Assembly (NCBI GenBank): GCA_963782885.1 | Contig: CAWALL010000013.1 | Span: 372,001 to 436,000, forward strand | Direction: 5' to 3' | DNA: 64,000 nucleotides | Source of the DNA: DATAOG01 sp963782885 | Lineage (GTDB): Bacteria > Pseudomonadota > Alphaproteobacteria > Geminicoccales > Geminicoccaceae | In this document: one piece after another, positions 54,615 to 64,000 of the stretch | Layout of the letters: each line of letters opens with the position of its first letter | How positions within the stretch are numbered: position 1 is the stretch's first letter | The notes under the pieces: generated by a model | What the model saw: only the letters and a program-made list of their open reading frames with translations | Database searches by the model: none | Told to the model about the DNA's origin: nothing | Position numbers and translations under genes: made by a program

Positions 54615-55946
54615 ATGCTGCCGCAGGAGATCATCCGCAGGAAGCGCGACGGCCAGGCGCTCGAGGCCGCCGAGATCGCGTTCTTCGTCGAGGGCCTGAC
54701 CGCCGGCCGGGTCACCGAAGGTCAGGTCGCGGCGTTCGCGATGGCCGTGTTCTTCAACGGCATGAGCCGGGCCGAGACGGTCGCGCTGACGCGCGCGATG
54801 ACCGAGTCCGGCCACCGGCTGCGCTGGGACGACCTCGACGGGCCGGTGGTCGACAAGCATTCGACCGGCGGGGTCGGCGACAAGGTCAGCCTGATCCTGG
54901 CGCCGATCCTGGCGGCCTGCGGCGCCTACGTGCCGATGATCTCGGGTCGCGGTCTCGGCCATACCGGCGGCACCCTCGACAAGCTCGACAGCATCCCGCG
55001 TTACGATACCGCTCCCGACCTCGACGGTCTGCGCCGGGTGGTGCGCCAGGCCGGCTGCGCGATCATCGGCCAGACCAGCGATTTGGCGCCCGCCGACCGG
55101 CGGCTCTATGCGATCCGCGACGTGACCGCGACGGTCGAGACGATCCCGTTGCTGACCAGCTCGATCCTGTCGAAGAAGCTGGCCGCCGGGCTCGATGCCC
55201 TGGTCATCGACGTCAAGGCCGGCTCCGGGGCTTTCCTGCCGACCCTGGAGGCGACCCGGGATCTGGCGACGACCGTGGTCGAAGTCGCGAACGGCGCCGG
55301 TCTGCGCTGCTCGGCCCTGCTCACCGACATGGACCAGTGCCTCGGGCGCACCGCCGGCAACGCGCTCGAGGTGCGGGAGGCGATCGAGGTCCTGGCCGGC
55401 CGCGGCGCCGAACCGCGGCTGCGCGCGGTGACCCTGGCGCTCGCGGCCGAGGCTCTGGTTTTGAGCGGCCTCGAGCGCGAGGCCGCCGGCGCGCGCGAGC
55501 GAGCCGAGCGGGCTCTGGCCTCTGGTGCTGCCGCCGAGCGGTTCGCGCGGATGGTGCGGGCGCTGGGCGGCCCGGGTGATCTCCTCGAGCGGCCGGCGCA
55601 TCATCTGGCCACGGCGCCGGTCCGGCGACCGGCCGATCTGCCGACCGCCGGGTTCGTCAGCACGATCGACGTGCGCGCGCTCGGCCTCGCCGTGGTCACG
55701 CTCGGCGGCGGCCGTCAGCGGCCGACCGACCCGATCGATCACGCGGTCGGCCTGACCGAGGTCAGGGGCCTGGGCGAGGCGGTCGGGCCGGACCAGCCGT
55801 TCGCGATCGTCCATGCCCGGAACGAGGCCGCGGCGGCGGCCGCGATCGCGATCGTGCGAGCGGCCGTGACCGTGGCGCCGGCCCCGCCGGCGCCGGCATC
55901 GGGGGTGATCGTCGCTACCGTCGATTCCGGACCACAAAGGCCTTGA
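54615..55946 (+). CDS. deoA: Thymidine phosphorylase
   Basis: A 443-residue pyrimidine nucleoside phosphorylase that releases thymine and deoxyribose-1-phosphate from thymidine. The phosphate-binding signature is KHSTGGVGDKVS, followed by SGRGLGHTGGTLDKLDSI and DVKAGSGAFLPTLEATRDLA. The C-terminal domain ends with GGGRQRPTDPIDHAVGLTEV. Length fits DeoA. It belongs functionally to the cdd-pnp fusion and deoC, although marC and the SPOR gene lie between. Confidence 0.92.
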   Translation: MLPQEIIRRKRDGQALEAAEIAFFVEGLTAGRVTEGQVAAFAMAVFFNGMSRAETVALTRAMTESGHRLRWDDLDGPVVDKHSTGGVGDKVSLILAPILAACGAYVPMISGRGLGHTGGTLDKLDSIPRYDTAPDLDGLRRVVRQAGCAIIGQTSDLAPADRRLYAIRDVTATVETIPLLTSSILSKKLAAGLDALVIDVKAGSGAFLPTLEATRDLATTVVEVANGAGLRCSALLTDMDQCLGRTAGNALEVREAIEVLAGRGAEPRLRAVTLALAAEALVLSGLEREAAGARERAERALASGAAAERFARMVRALGGPGDLLERPAHHLATAPVRRPADLPTAGFVSTIDVRALGLAVVTLGGGRQRPTDPIDHAVGLTEVRGLGEAVGPDQPFAIVHARNEAAAAAAIAIVRAAVTVAPAPPAPASGVIVATVDSGPQRP

Positions 55947-56290
55947 CGCTCGCACCCGGCCACCTCACTATCATCATGTCTAAGGACAGTTGGAGGACAA
56001 GTCACAGTCGTTTGCAGCATCGCGCAAACAACTGAGCAGGAGGGTGCCTAAGCAGCATGACTCCACCGGACTATGTATGACGCTCCGACAATCTGGTCAT
56101 TCGACCAAAACTGGGCTCGGCTTGTAAGTCGGGCGCGATGGGGTGTGCTCCATCGATGAAACCCCGCCGGCACGGATGCGGCGGGGTTTCTACGTCCTGA
56201 GCCGGTTTCGCACGTAAACCCGCCGGCCGCCGGCGCACCGGCGGGGGTGGATTTTCGTGCTTCGGTTCGGGGACTCGCGCGCGGACCTGT
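55947..56290. other. Intergenic region with a terminator, deoA to ABC permease
   Basis: No gene seen. It contains AT-richer sequence just after deoA and one strong hairpin (56158-56190). The two flanking genes converge here. Confidence 0.5.
56158..56190. terminator. Strong bidirectional terminator-like hairpin
   Basis: GAAACCCCGCCG (56158-56169) and CGGCGGGGTTTC (56179-56190) form a perfect 12-bp stem with a 9-base loop. The stem ends in AAA/TTT, giving a short T-run on both strands, which suits a bidirectional intrinsic terminator between converging genes. Confidence 0.78.
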
Positions 56291-57109
56291 TCAGCCAGCC
56301 TTCCGTTCCGGTCGGAAGAACGCGACCTCGACCCGCTCGAGCAGGCTCACGGTGACCGCAGCGACCAGGATGATCGAGAGGATGGTCGCGTACATTTCGG
56401 CATAGTCTGCGACCGCCCGGTGGTAGGTGATCAGGTCGCCGATGCCGGTCGGCGTGATCAGCAGCTCGGCCAGCACGATGCTGACGAAACCGGCGGCGAC
56501 CCCGAGCCGGAGTCCGGCGAAGATCACCGGGCTGGCATCCGGCAGCACGACCTTGAAGATTTGCTGCCGGCGGGTGCCGAGAAAGGCGCGGCACATCTGG
56601 ATCAGTGACGGGCTGGCGTTGCGGATCGCCTTGTAGGCGTTGAGCACGACCACCGGCATCGCGAGCACCACGACCGCGAGCACCTTGGCGGCCAGCCCGA
56701 TGCCGTAGATGAAGGTGATCAGCGGGATCAGCGCCGCCATCGGGGCTGCCTGCATGACCACGAACACCGGCGCGCCGAACCATTCGGCCGACCGCCAGAG
56801 GCCCATCGCCACGCCGACGGCCACGCCCAGCACCGCCGAGATCACGACCCCGATCACGAGCGGCTGGAGGGTCGCGGCGTAGGCTTTGGCGAGGCTGCCG
56901 TCGGCCGCCATCCGGCCGAGCGCGGCCATGGTTTCGGCGAAGGTCGGAAAGGCCGGGCTGACCGGGGCCCGGCCGGCGATTTCCCAGGCGACGCAGACCA
57001 GCGCCACCGACAGGATGCGCCAGGCGACACTGCTGGCGGCCAGCCGCCGCAGGGTGGCCGCCCGCCGGCGCCGGCCGGCAGGACGCGCGCGGGCGAGGGT
57101 GCGCGCCAT
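56291..57109 (-). CDS. ABC transporter permease (SsuC/TauC type)
   Basis: About 272 residues from ATG 57109 (MARTLARARPAG); the preceding 55 codons overlap the binding-protein gene and look non-coding. Five to six helices. The EAA loop that contacts the ATPase is seen as CRAFLGTRRQQIFKVVLPDA, followed by GLRLGVAAGFVSIVLAELLI, the usual nitrate/sulfonate/taurine-type permease pattern. It follows the binding-protein gene by 20 bp. No ATPase gene lies on either side. Confidence 0.87.
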   Translation of the reverse strand: MARTLARARPAGRRRRAATLRRLAASSVAWRILSVALVCVAWEIAGRAPVSPAFPTFAETMAALGRMAADGSLAKAYAATLQPLVIGVVISAVLGVAVGVAMGLWRSAEWFGAPVFVVMQAAPMAALIPLITFIYGIGLAAKVLAVVVLAMPVVVLNAYKAIRNASPSLIQMCRAFLGTRRQQIFKVVLPDASPVIFAGLRLGVAAGFVSIVLAELLITPTGIGDLITYHRAVADYAEMYATILSIILVAAVTVSLLERVEVAFFRPERKAG

Positions 57110-57128
57110 GCTGCCGATGCCGGCGCCG

Positions 57129-58133
57129 CTAGACGCGGCCGAGCTGGTCGAGCGCCCGCTCCAGCGGGTCGAGGTCCCAGAAGTCCTCGACCTTGAGCTC
57201 GGCCGGATCGCCCTCCAGCTGCCCGGCGATCGTGTAGAAGTCGAAGTCGTCCTTGACCGCGGCCGCGCCGCCACCGTTGTCCGGAAAGGCGCCGGTCGCC
57301 TTGGCTTCCTGGTAGTAGGGCAGGATTTCGCCCTCGAGCTCGGCCGGCAGGTCGGGCAAAAGGCCGTACTTTTCGCGCTGGGCGATCACGTACTGCGGGT
57401 CCTGATTGACCTCGCGCCAGACGGTCAGCAGCTCCTCGACCAGGAGGTCGACCGCCTCGGCGTTCTGCTTCAGATAGTCCTCGCTGGCGTAGAGCGCCTC
57501 GTCGCTGGCGTCGACGCCCTCCATCGGCAGGACCGCGAAGCGGTCGCCGCCCTTCTCCTGGAGCAGCCGGCGGTTGGCGGCATCGACGATCGTGGCGTGG
57601 ATGTTACCCTGCAGCATCGCGCCCGCGCGCACCTCGGAGCCCGGCACGTAGCTGATCTGGCTGTAGGTGATGCCGTGGCGCTTGGCCATCAGGTTCATGA
57701 TCGCCTCGGTGCCCGAGCCGCGCGAATGGACCACGACCTCCTGGCCATCGAGGTCCTGCCAGGTCTGGTACATCTCGGTATCGACCATCGGGAAGAAGCG
57801 CAGGCTGCTCAGCTGGAAGAACATCCGGATCGGCGCCTTGACCTTCTGCAACAGGGCGTAAGGCGTGCCGACGCCGACGTCGGCCTGACCGCCGACCACC
57901 GCCTGGGCGGCCAGGTCCTCCGACTTGAAATAGGTCACCTCGACGTCGAGGCCGCGCTCCTTGGCGCGCTCGATCGCGATCAGGAAGCTCAGCGTCTCGA
58001 CCGTTGCGATATCGCCGAAGGCGATGTGCATCGCGTCGGCGGCCCGGGCGGCGCCGGCGAACGACGGCGGCAGGGCGAGCGTCAGGAGCAGCACCGGCAG
58101 CCAACGCAATCGACGCGTGATCATGGATCTCAT
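57129..58133 (-). CDS. ABC transporter substrate-binding protein (NMT1/SsuA-like)
   Basis: A 334-residue periplasmic binding protein with a signal peptide (LPVLLLTLALPPSFAGAARA). The lobe sequence DVEVTYFKSEDLAAQAVVGG and QADVGVGTPYALLQKV is characteristic of the NMT1/THI5 and SsuA/TauA group, which binds sulfonates, aromatic or pyrimidine-type ligands. Cognate permease follows. The ligand is unknown; the neighbouring nucleoside genes give only a weak hint. Confidence 0.85.
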   Translation of the reverse strand: MRSMITRRLRWLPVLLLTLALPPSFAGAARAADAMHIAFGDIATVETLSFLIAIERAKERGLDVEVTYFKSEDLAAQAVVGGQADVGVGTPYALLQKVKAPIRMFFQLSSLRFFPMVDTEMYQTWQDLDGQEVVVHSRGSGTEAIMNLMAKRHGITYSQISYVPGSEVRAGAMLQGNIHATIVDAANRRLLQEKGGDRFAVLPMEGVDASDEALYASEDYLKQNAEAVDLLVEELLTVWREVNQDPQYVIAQREKYGLLPDLPAELEGEILPYYQEAKATGAFPDNGGGAAAVKDDFDFYTIAGQLEGDPAELKVEDFWDLDPLERALDQLGRV

Positions 58134-58747
58134 TGTCGTCTCCCCGTTTTCCCGCCCCGGCCGCGCCCCGCAGGCACGTCACGCAAGCCAATCATCAGAC
58201 GATATGCGCGCCGCCACCGCCAGTCAATCCCGGGCCATCATGGTCGCAAGCGCAATATGGAAGGCGAGATTGCAACGTTGAGCGGCCATCGTTGACAGAT
58301 CAGCCTGCTCGTGACTTGCTTCTGCATCAGCAAGATTTGCACGGATCTGGCGCCCGGCGGCGATCGGCGGGGCTGGCAGCGGTCGCCGAGCTGATGCGGC
58401 CGGTCCCGACGGCTCTCCCCCAAGGCTCGGGGGCTGGCTGCTGGCGGTAAAAAACGCAGCGCTCAAGGGCGAACTGATCGCGTGCTGATAGAACAGTCCG
58501 GGCGTGGCGGCGCCGGCGATTCCTGCGGTTGCCAGCGGCCAATCTCGCCGATATGCTGCCCGAGATCTGGACGGGGTCCGGGCGGCGAGCGATCTCATGC
58601 AATCTGAAGGCGAAATCGACTGGCTTGACTTTGCCGCCGGTCATCGTTCTTCATCGTCGTCATCAAGCTGTGTGGACAAACAGCAGTCGAGCGAGCGGTT
58701 GCGACGGCGGTTCCGACCAAGCCGCTGACGCGATTCGGGAGGAGACC
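58134..58747. other. Long intergenic region without a supported gene
   Basis: About 610 bases. A 125-codon frame on the minus strand (58,224-58,598) has no recognisable motif or ribosome site and is not called. A small C5-G5 hairpin (CCCCCAAGGCTCGGGGG) lies near 58,418. The right end holds the GGAGGAGACC ribosome site of the next gene. Confidence 0.4.
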
Positions 58748-59299
58748 ATGCCGCCACTCCGGTCGGGGGTGACGCGTGATGCCGTGGGTCGCCCGCAGAC
58801 CGGAGGCGAACCCTCGGGGCCGCCGATCGGCCGGGCCGGCGGCGAGCCGGTCGCGGGCGGCGGGCCGCAGGTCAGGGCTGGCGGCGGCGCGCTGCACATC
58901 AGCAAGCTCGGGGGCATCACCGCCCGGGCGCGCGCCAGGCTCAAGCGCGAGGGCATCACCTACACCGATCAGCTGCTGGCGGCCGCAGGGCCGCGGGGCG
59001 GCCGCTGGCAGCTGGCCGTGCGCAGTGGCATCGAGCGCTCGCTGCTGGCCCGGCTGGTCTGCCGGGCGGACCTGATCCGGGTCAAGGGGATCGGCGCGAT
59101 CTTCGCCGACATGCTCGAGCTGCTCGCGGTCGACCGGGTCGTTCGGCTCGCGCGCCAGGACCCGGCCGCGCTGCACCGGGCCTTGTCCGAGCTCAACACG
59201 ACCGCGCGCTTCGCCCGGCGGGCGCCGACCCTCGACGAGGTCCGGCACTGGGTCGCGCAGGCGCGAGCGCTGCCGCAGCTGGTCGAGGACGACGGCTGA
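58748..59299 (+). CDS. DUF4332 domain protein
   Basis: About 183 residues. ATG 58748 follows GGGAGGAGACC; the frame upstream is not supported. After a disordered Gly/Pro-rich start comes the DUF4332 helix-hairpin-helix-like region. It comprises ISKLGGITARARARLKREGI, TYTDQLLAAAG and ADLIRVKGIGAIFADMLELL, ending TLDEVRHWVAQARALPQLVE. Such domains resemble HhH DNA-binding modules, but no function is established. It stands alone between the ABC genes and the copper chaperone. Confidence 0.8.
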   Translation: MPPLRSGVTRDAVGRPQTGGEPSGPPIGRAGGEPVAGGGPQVRAGGGALHISKLGGITARARARLKREGITYTDQLLAAAGPRGGRWQLAVRSGIERSLLARLVCRADLIRVKGIGAIFADMLELLAVDRVVRLARQDPAALHRALSELNTTARFARRAPTLDEVRHWVAQARALPQLVEDDG

Positions 59300-59392
59300 G
59301 ACCGGGTGCGGCCACGCGCGTCTGGCCGGGGTACGGGGGTCGGCTAAAGTCACGCCGGCTCGGGTGGGCTGCAACCGGTCCAGGAGGCTACG

Positions 59393-59917
59393 ATGCGCAC
59401 GATCCTGATCGTCCCGTTGATGCTCCTCGGCGTCACCGCCGGGGCCCTGGCTGACGACACCAAGGTCGGCGAGGTGGTGATTCACGACCCCTGGGTGCGG
59501 GCGTCGCTGGGCGCGACCAGGACCAGTGCCGCCTACATGACGATCGAGGTCACGGGCGACCACCCCGACCGGCTGATCGCCGCGGCCAGCCCGGTCGCGG
59601 AGCACGCTCAGCTGCACGCGGAGGTCATGGACCAGGGCGTCGCCAAGATGCGGCCGGTCGCGGCGGTCGAGGTCGCGCCCGGCACGCCGACCGTGCTGGC
59701 ACCAGGCGGGCTGCACATCATGCTGATGGGCGTGAAGAGCAAACTGGTCGAAGGCCGGACCATGCCGCTCGAGCTCACCTTCGAGACCGCCGGCAAGGTC
59801 GAGCTCAAGGTGCCGGTCCGGGGCATGGCGGGCAGTATGGATCACGGCCCGGGCCATGATCAGCACGGCGAGGGTCAGCACGGCCAGGGTCAGCCGGGCA
59901 AGGCGATGACCAACTGA
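59393..59917 (+). CDS. PCuAC periplasmic copper chaperone
   Basis: A 174-residue secreted protein (signal peptide to ~20) of the PCu(A)C family, which delivers Cu(I) to cytochrome c oxidase. The motif H-x-n-M-x-n-H-x-M is visible: AEHAQLHAEVMDQGVAKM, then GGLHIMLMG. The C-terminal tail after residue ~145 is rich in His, Met and Gln (MDHGPGHDQHGEGQHGQG), an extra metal-binding tail found in some members. No oxidase genes are in the window. Confidence 0.88.
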   Translation: MRTILIVPLMLLGVTAGALADDTKVGEVVIHDPWVRASLGATRTSAAYMTIEVTGDHPDRLIAAASPVAEHAQLHAEVMDQGVAKMRPVAAVEVAPGTPTVLAPGGLHIMLMGVKSKLVEGRTMPLELTFETAGKVELKVPVRGMAGSMDHGPGHDQHGEGQHGQGQPGKAMTN

Positions 59918-59932
59918 GGCCCGGGGGGTCGC

Positions 59933-60526
59933 TCAGGCGAGCGCCTCGGCGACGAACTCGAGGCGGTCCTGGCCCCAGAACAGCTCCTCGCCGACCACGA
60001 AGGTCGGCACGCCGAACACGCCGGCCGCGAGCGCGGCGTCGGTGTTGGCCTGGTACTCGGCCTGAGCGGCCGGGCTGGTGGCCGCCGCGAGCAGGGCATC
60101 GCCGTCCATGTCCCGTCCGGCGGCGATCCCGAGCAGCGTCGTGCGGTCGGCGAGGTCGCGCTCCTCGGCCCAGACCGCGCTCATCATGGCCTGGCTGAGC
60201 CGGCCGACGTCGCCGCCGCGCTGACGGTGGGCGATGACCATGCCGGCTGCGAGCGCCTCGTCGACTGGAAAGTGCCGCGGATGCAGGTTGAGCGGCAGGT
60301 CCAGGCGCCGGCGCCAGCGCCTCAGCTCCATCAGCCGGTAGGCTTGGCGCTGCCGGGGCCGCTGGGCGAGCGGCAGACCGCCGCTGGCGGCAAACACCGG
60401 CGCCATTCTGATCGGCCGGTAGCTGACCTCCGCGCCGGTCCGGCCGGCGAGCTCGCGAAAGCGCGCCCAGCCGAGATAGGTCCAGGGCGATTGCAGCGCA
60501 TAGTAGACGGCAACGGTCCGCGCCAT
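59933..60526 (-). CDS. 2-hydroxychromene-2-carboxylate isomerase / DsbA-fold GST kappa-like protein
   Basis: About 197 residues from ATG 60526 (MARTVAVYYALQSPWTYLGW). It is a thioredoxin-fold enzyme without a CxxC motif; family members isomerise aromatic ring-cleavage products with glutathione. The second signature is GVFGVPTFVVGEELFWGQDR. It starts 4 bp after the dapB stop, so it is co-transcribed with dapB, though no aromatic-pathway genes are near. The specific substrate is uncertain. Confidence 0.85.
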   Translation of the reverse strand: MARTVAVYYALQSPWTYLGWARFRELAGRTGAEVSYRPIRMAPVFAASGGLPLAQRPRQRQAYRLMELRRWRRRLDLPLNLHPRHFPVDEALAAGMVIAHRQRGGDVGRLSQAMMSAVWAEERDLADRTTLLGIAAGRDMDGDALLAAATSPAAQAEYQANTDAALAAGVFGVPTFVVGEELFWGQDRLEFVAEALA

Positions 60527-60530
60527 CGGT

Positions 60531-61346
60531 TCAGCTCTCCCGCGAGGTGAGGCCGAGGACCTCGGCCATGCCGTAGAGTCCAGGCGGTCGGCCGTGCAGC
60601 CACTGGGCGGCGCGCACCGCGCCCCGGGCATAGATGCGGCGATCGCTCGCGCGGTGGGTCAGCTCGAGCCGCTCGCCGGCGCCGGCGAAGATCACGGCAT
60701 GGTCGCCGACGACATCGCCGCCGCGCAGCGCCGCGAAACCGATCGCGCCGGACCGGCGGGCGCCGGTCAGACCGTCGCGGCCGCGGTCGGCGAGTTCGGC
60801 CAGGTCGACGCCCCGGCCGTGCGCGACCGCGGCGCCGAGCGCCAGCGCCGTGCCCGAGGGCGCGTCGACCTTGTGCTTGTGGTGCATCTCGAGGATCTCG
60901 ACGTCGAACGCGTCCGGCCCCAGCGCGCGCGCGACCTGCTCGGCGAGGCCGAGCAAAAGGTTGATGCCGAGGCTCATGTTGGCGGCTCGCAGGATCGCGG
61001 TCTGCCCGGCGGCGGCGCGCACCGCCTGCTCCTCGGCGGCGGCGAGGCCGGTCGTGCCGATCACGTGGCCGGTGCCGTGCGCGGCCGCGAGCCTGGCGTG
61101 GGCAACGGTCGCGGCCGGACTCGAGAACTCGATCACGACGTCGCAGGCGGCGATCAGCGCCTCGTCGTCGGCGGCCGCCTCGAGGCCGAGCGGCTCGCCG
61201 CCGGCGAGCACGCCCAGGTCCTCCCCGAGGGCCGGATGTTCCGCCTGCTCGACCCCGCCTCTGAGCCGCAGATCGTCACGCGCCAGCAGCTCGGCCATGA
61301 CTGCCCGGCCCATCCGCCCGGCGCAGCCCAGGACGCCGATCTTCAT
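60531..61346 (-). CDS. dapB: 4-hydroxy-tetrahydrodipicolinate reductase
   Basis: A 271-residue NAD(P)H enzyme of lysine and meso-diaminopimelate synthesis. Cofactor motif is GCAGRMGRAVM (8-18). The active-site signature is EMHHKHKVDAPSGTAL, with the catalytic His pair and Lys. GTTGLAAAEE and ANMSLGINLLLGL are further family parts. It follows dnaJ by 73 bp on the same strand, the dnaK-dnaJ-dapB order common in alphaproteobacteria. Confidence 0.93.
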   Translation of the reverse strand: MKIGVLGCAGRMGRAVMAELLARDDLRLRGGVEQAEHPALGEDLGVLAGGEPLGLEAAADDEALIAACDVVIEFSSPAATVAHARLAAAHGTGHVIGTTGLAAAEEQAVRAAAGQTAILRAANMSLGINLLLGLAEQVARALGPDAFDVEILEMHHKHKVDAPSGTALALGAAVAHGRGVDLAELADRGRDGLTGARRSGAIGFAALRGGDVVGDHAVIFAGAGERLELTHRASDRRIYARGAVRAAQWLHGRPPGLYGMAEVLGLTSRES

Positions 61347-61419
61347 GCCCGCCTCCTCTCGCGTCGGCGGCCAGCATGCGCCCGAGCCTCAGGCTGTCAA
61401 GCGAGGCCTGCGGAGGGCG

Positions 61420-62541
61420 TCAGTCGCGCAGCTCGTCCCAGAGCTCCTTGACCTTGGCGAAGAAGCCCTCGGATTCCGGGTGGGTCGAGCCGTTGCCGGC
61501 CTGCTCGAACTCGCGCAGCAGCTCCTGCTGGCGGCGGGTCAGATTGACCGGGGTCTCGACCACGATCTCGCAGAACATGTCGGCCCGGGTATGGCCGTGG
61601 AGCTCGGTCATGCCCTTGTTGCGCAGCCGGAAGCGATGTCCGGTCTGGGTGCCGCCCGGCACCTGCAGGCGCGCCCTGCGACCGTCGATGGTCGGCACCT
61701 CGATCTGGCCGCCCAGCGCCGCCGTGGTCAGCGGGATCGGCACCCGGCAGTAGAGATTGCTGCCCTCGCGCTTGAACATCCGATGCGGGGCGACGCTGAC
61801 GAAGATGTAGAGATCGCCGGGCGCCGCACCGCGGGTGCCGGCCTCGCCCTCGCCGGTCAGCCGGATCCGCGTACCGTCCTCGACGCCCTGCGGGATCGTG
61901 ACCGAGAGCGTCTTCTCGCGGTGCACCCGGCCGCTGCCGCCACAGGCCTCGCAGGGGTCGGAGATCACCCGCCCGGTGCCGGAGCAGGTCGGGCAGGTGC
62001 GCTCGATCGTGAAGAAGCCCTGCTGGGCGCGCACCCGGCCGGCGCCCCGGCAGCTCGGGCAGACCCCGGGCGGCGCGCCCTTGCTGCTGCCGGTCGCGTT
62101 GCAGACGTCGCAGCGGACCGTGGTCGGCACCCGGATCTGAGCCTGCTTGCCGGTGAACGCCTCCTCGAGCGTGATCTCGAGGTTGTAGCGCAGGTCGGCG
62201 CCCCGGGTGTGGCCGCCGCGCCGCCGGCCGCCGCCCATGAATTCGCCGAACAGATCGTCGAAGACGTCGGCGAAGCTGCCGAAGTCGAAGCCGCCCGGGC
62301 GGCCGCCCGGGCCGCCCTCGAACGCGGCGTGGCCGAACTGGTCGTAAGCGGCGCGCCGCTGCTCGTCTTTCAGGATCTCGTAGGCTTCGTTGACCTCTTT
62401 GAAGCGCTGCTCCGCCGCCTTGTCACCGGGATTGCGATCCGGGTGATGGCGCATCGCGAGCTTGCGGTAGGCCGCCTTCAGCTCCGCGGCCGAGGCGTTC
62501 CTTTGGACACCCAAGGTTTCGTAGTAATCCCGCTTCGCCAT
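61420..62541 (-). CDS. dnaJ: Chaperone DnaJ
   Basis: A 373-residue Hsp40. The J-domain has the HPD motif in RHHPDRNPGDKA (around residue 33). A Gly/Phe region follows (GGPGGRPGGFDFGSF), then four zinc repeats: CDVCNATG, CPSCRGAG, CPTCSGTG and CEACGGSG. The C-terminal substrate domains end in EGFFAKVKELWDELR. The length equals typical DnaJ. It stimulates the ATPase of DnaK, encoded 101 bp upstream. Confidence 0.95.
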   Translation of the reverse strand: MAKRDYYETLGVQRNASAAELKAAYRKLAMRHHPDRNPGDKAAEQRFKEVNEAYEILKDEQRRAAYDQFGHAAFEGGPGGRPGGFDFGSFADVFDDLFGEFMGGGRRRGGHTRGADLRYNLEITLEEAFTGKQAQIRVPTTVRCDVCNATGSSKGAPPGVCPSCRGAGRVRAQQGFFTIERTCPTCSGTGRVISDPCEACGGSGRVHREKTLSVTIPQGVEDGTRIRLTGEGEAGTRGAAPGDLYIFVSVAPHRMFKREGSNLYCRVPIPLTTAALGGQIEVPTIDGRRARLQVPGGTQTGHRFRLRNKGMTELHGHTRADMFCEIVVETPVNLTRRQQELLREFEQAGNGSTHPESEGFFAKVKELWDELRD

Positions 62542-62642
62542 GGCGCTCGATTCGTTGGCCGGCCCGGCTGCCGGCGCCGGTCATCAAGAACCGGACGCCT
62601 GCATGGGCATCCGGCTCTCTCCTTCCAGTCGCGCTCGGCCGC

Positions 62643-64000
<1,358 letters not shown>

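Noticed and set aside
58224..58598. 125-codon minus-strand gene in the 58 kb gap
   Set aside because: No recognisable domain, no ribosome site and no supporting neighbour; left as intergenic.

Overview
The window looks like chromosomal DNA of a very GC-rich alphaproteobacterium, probably Rhodospirillales or Geminicoccales grade. This rests on the dnaK-dnaJ-dapB order at the right end, the codon bias, and families common in that group (PhoX, DUF1194, CHAD, DUF6880, SorA/SorB, methylcrotonyl-CoA carboxylase). No species can be named from sequence alone. Functions come from recognising protein families and motifs by eye; no database search was run.

Layout. 1-9,768: housekeeping and metabolic genes: a lolA tail, a CDP-alcohol phosphotransferase, a DUF1194 protein, a CHAD protein with a partner gene, phoX, a methyltransferase, and a tightly coupled sugar operon (DUF4432 - SMP-30 lactonase - SDR dehydrogenase - GNAT). 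9,769-23,888: a decaying genomic island with an intact IS110 element carrying a strongly folded upstream region, an IS5/IS427 element, wrecks of IS5-, IS1595- and IS21-type transposases, a scattered and broken type I restriction system (endonuclease N-domain, hsdM, hsdS), a multiply frameshifted tyrosine integrase and a tRNA 3'-end-like fragment. 23,889-44,672: metabolic core with methylcrotonyl-CoA carboxylase, two MFS transporters, a sugar-acid catabolic run (HpaI-type aldolase, two Gfo/Idh/MocA dehydrogenases, monooxygenase, 2-hydroxyacid dehydrogenase) interrupted by a 1185-residue cyclase/ATPase/TPR protein, sulfite dehydrogenase sorA-sorB with tusA and moeA, and an acyl-CoA ligase with an SCP2 protein. 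44,673-47,258: a second scrap region with palindromic repeats, two rhs fragments, an apparently intact immunity-like gene behind an rhs toxin tip, a decayed duplicate of a nearby gene tail and an IS110 transposase fragment. 47,259-64,000: a cyclase/TPR protein, a nucleoside salvage set (fused cytidine deaminase-purine nucleoside phosphorylase, deoC, deoA) with marC and a SPOR protein between its members, a two-gene ABC importer without ATPase, a DUF4332 protein, a PCuAC copper chaperone, and a minus-strand run dnaK (partial), dnaJ, dapB and a DsbA-fold isomerase.

How it fits together. The deoxynucleoside genes form a route from cytidine and purine nucleosides to deoxyribose-5-phosphate and central carbon. 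The molybdenum enzyme SorA lies beside moeA, which makes its cofactor, and tusA, a sulfur carrier. The most notable items are the Cdd-PNP fusion whose linker coincides with a palindromic repeat, the folded candidate bridge RNA of the IS110 element, and the rhs relic that keeps its presumed immunity gene.
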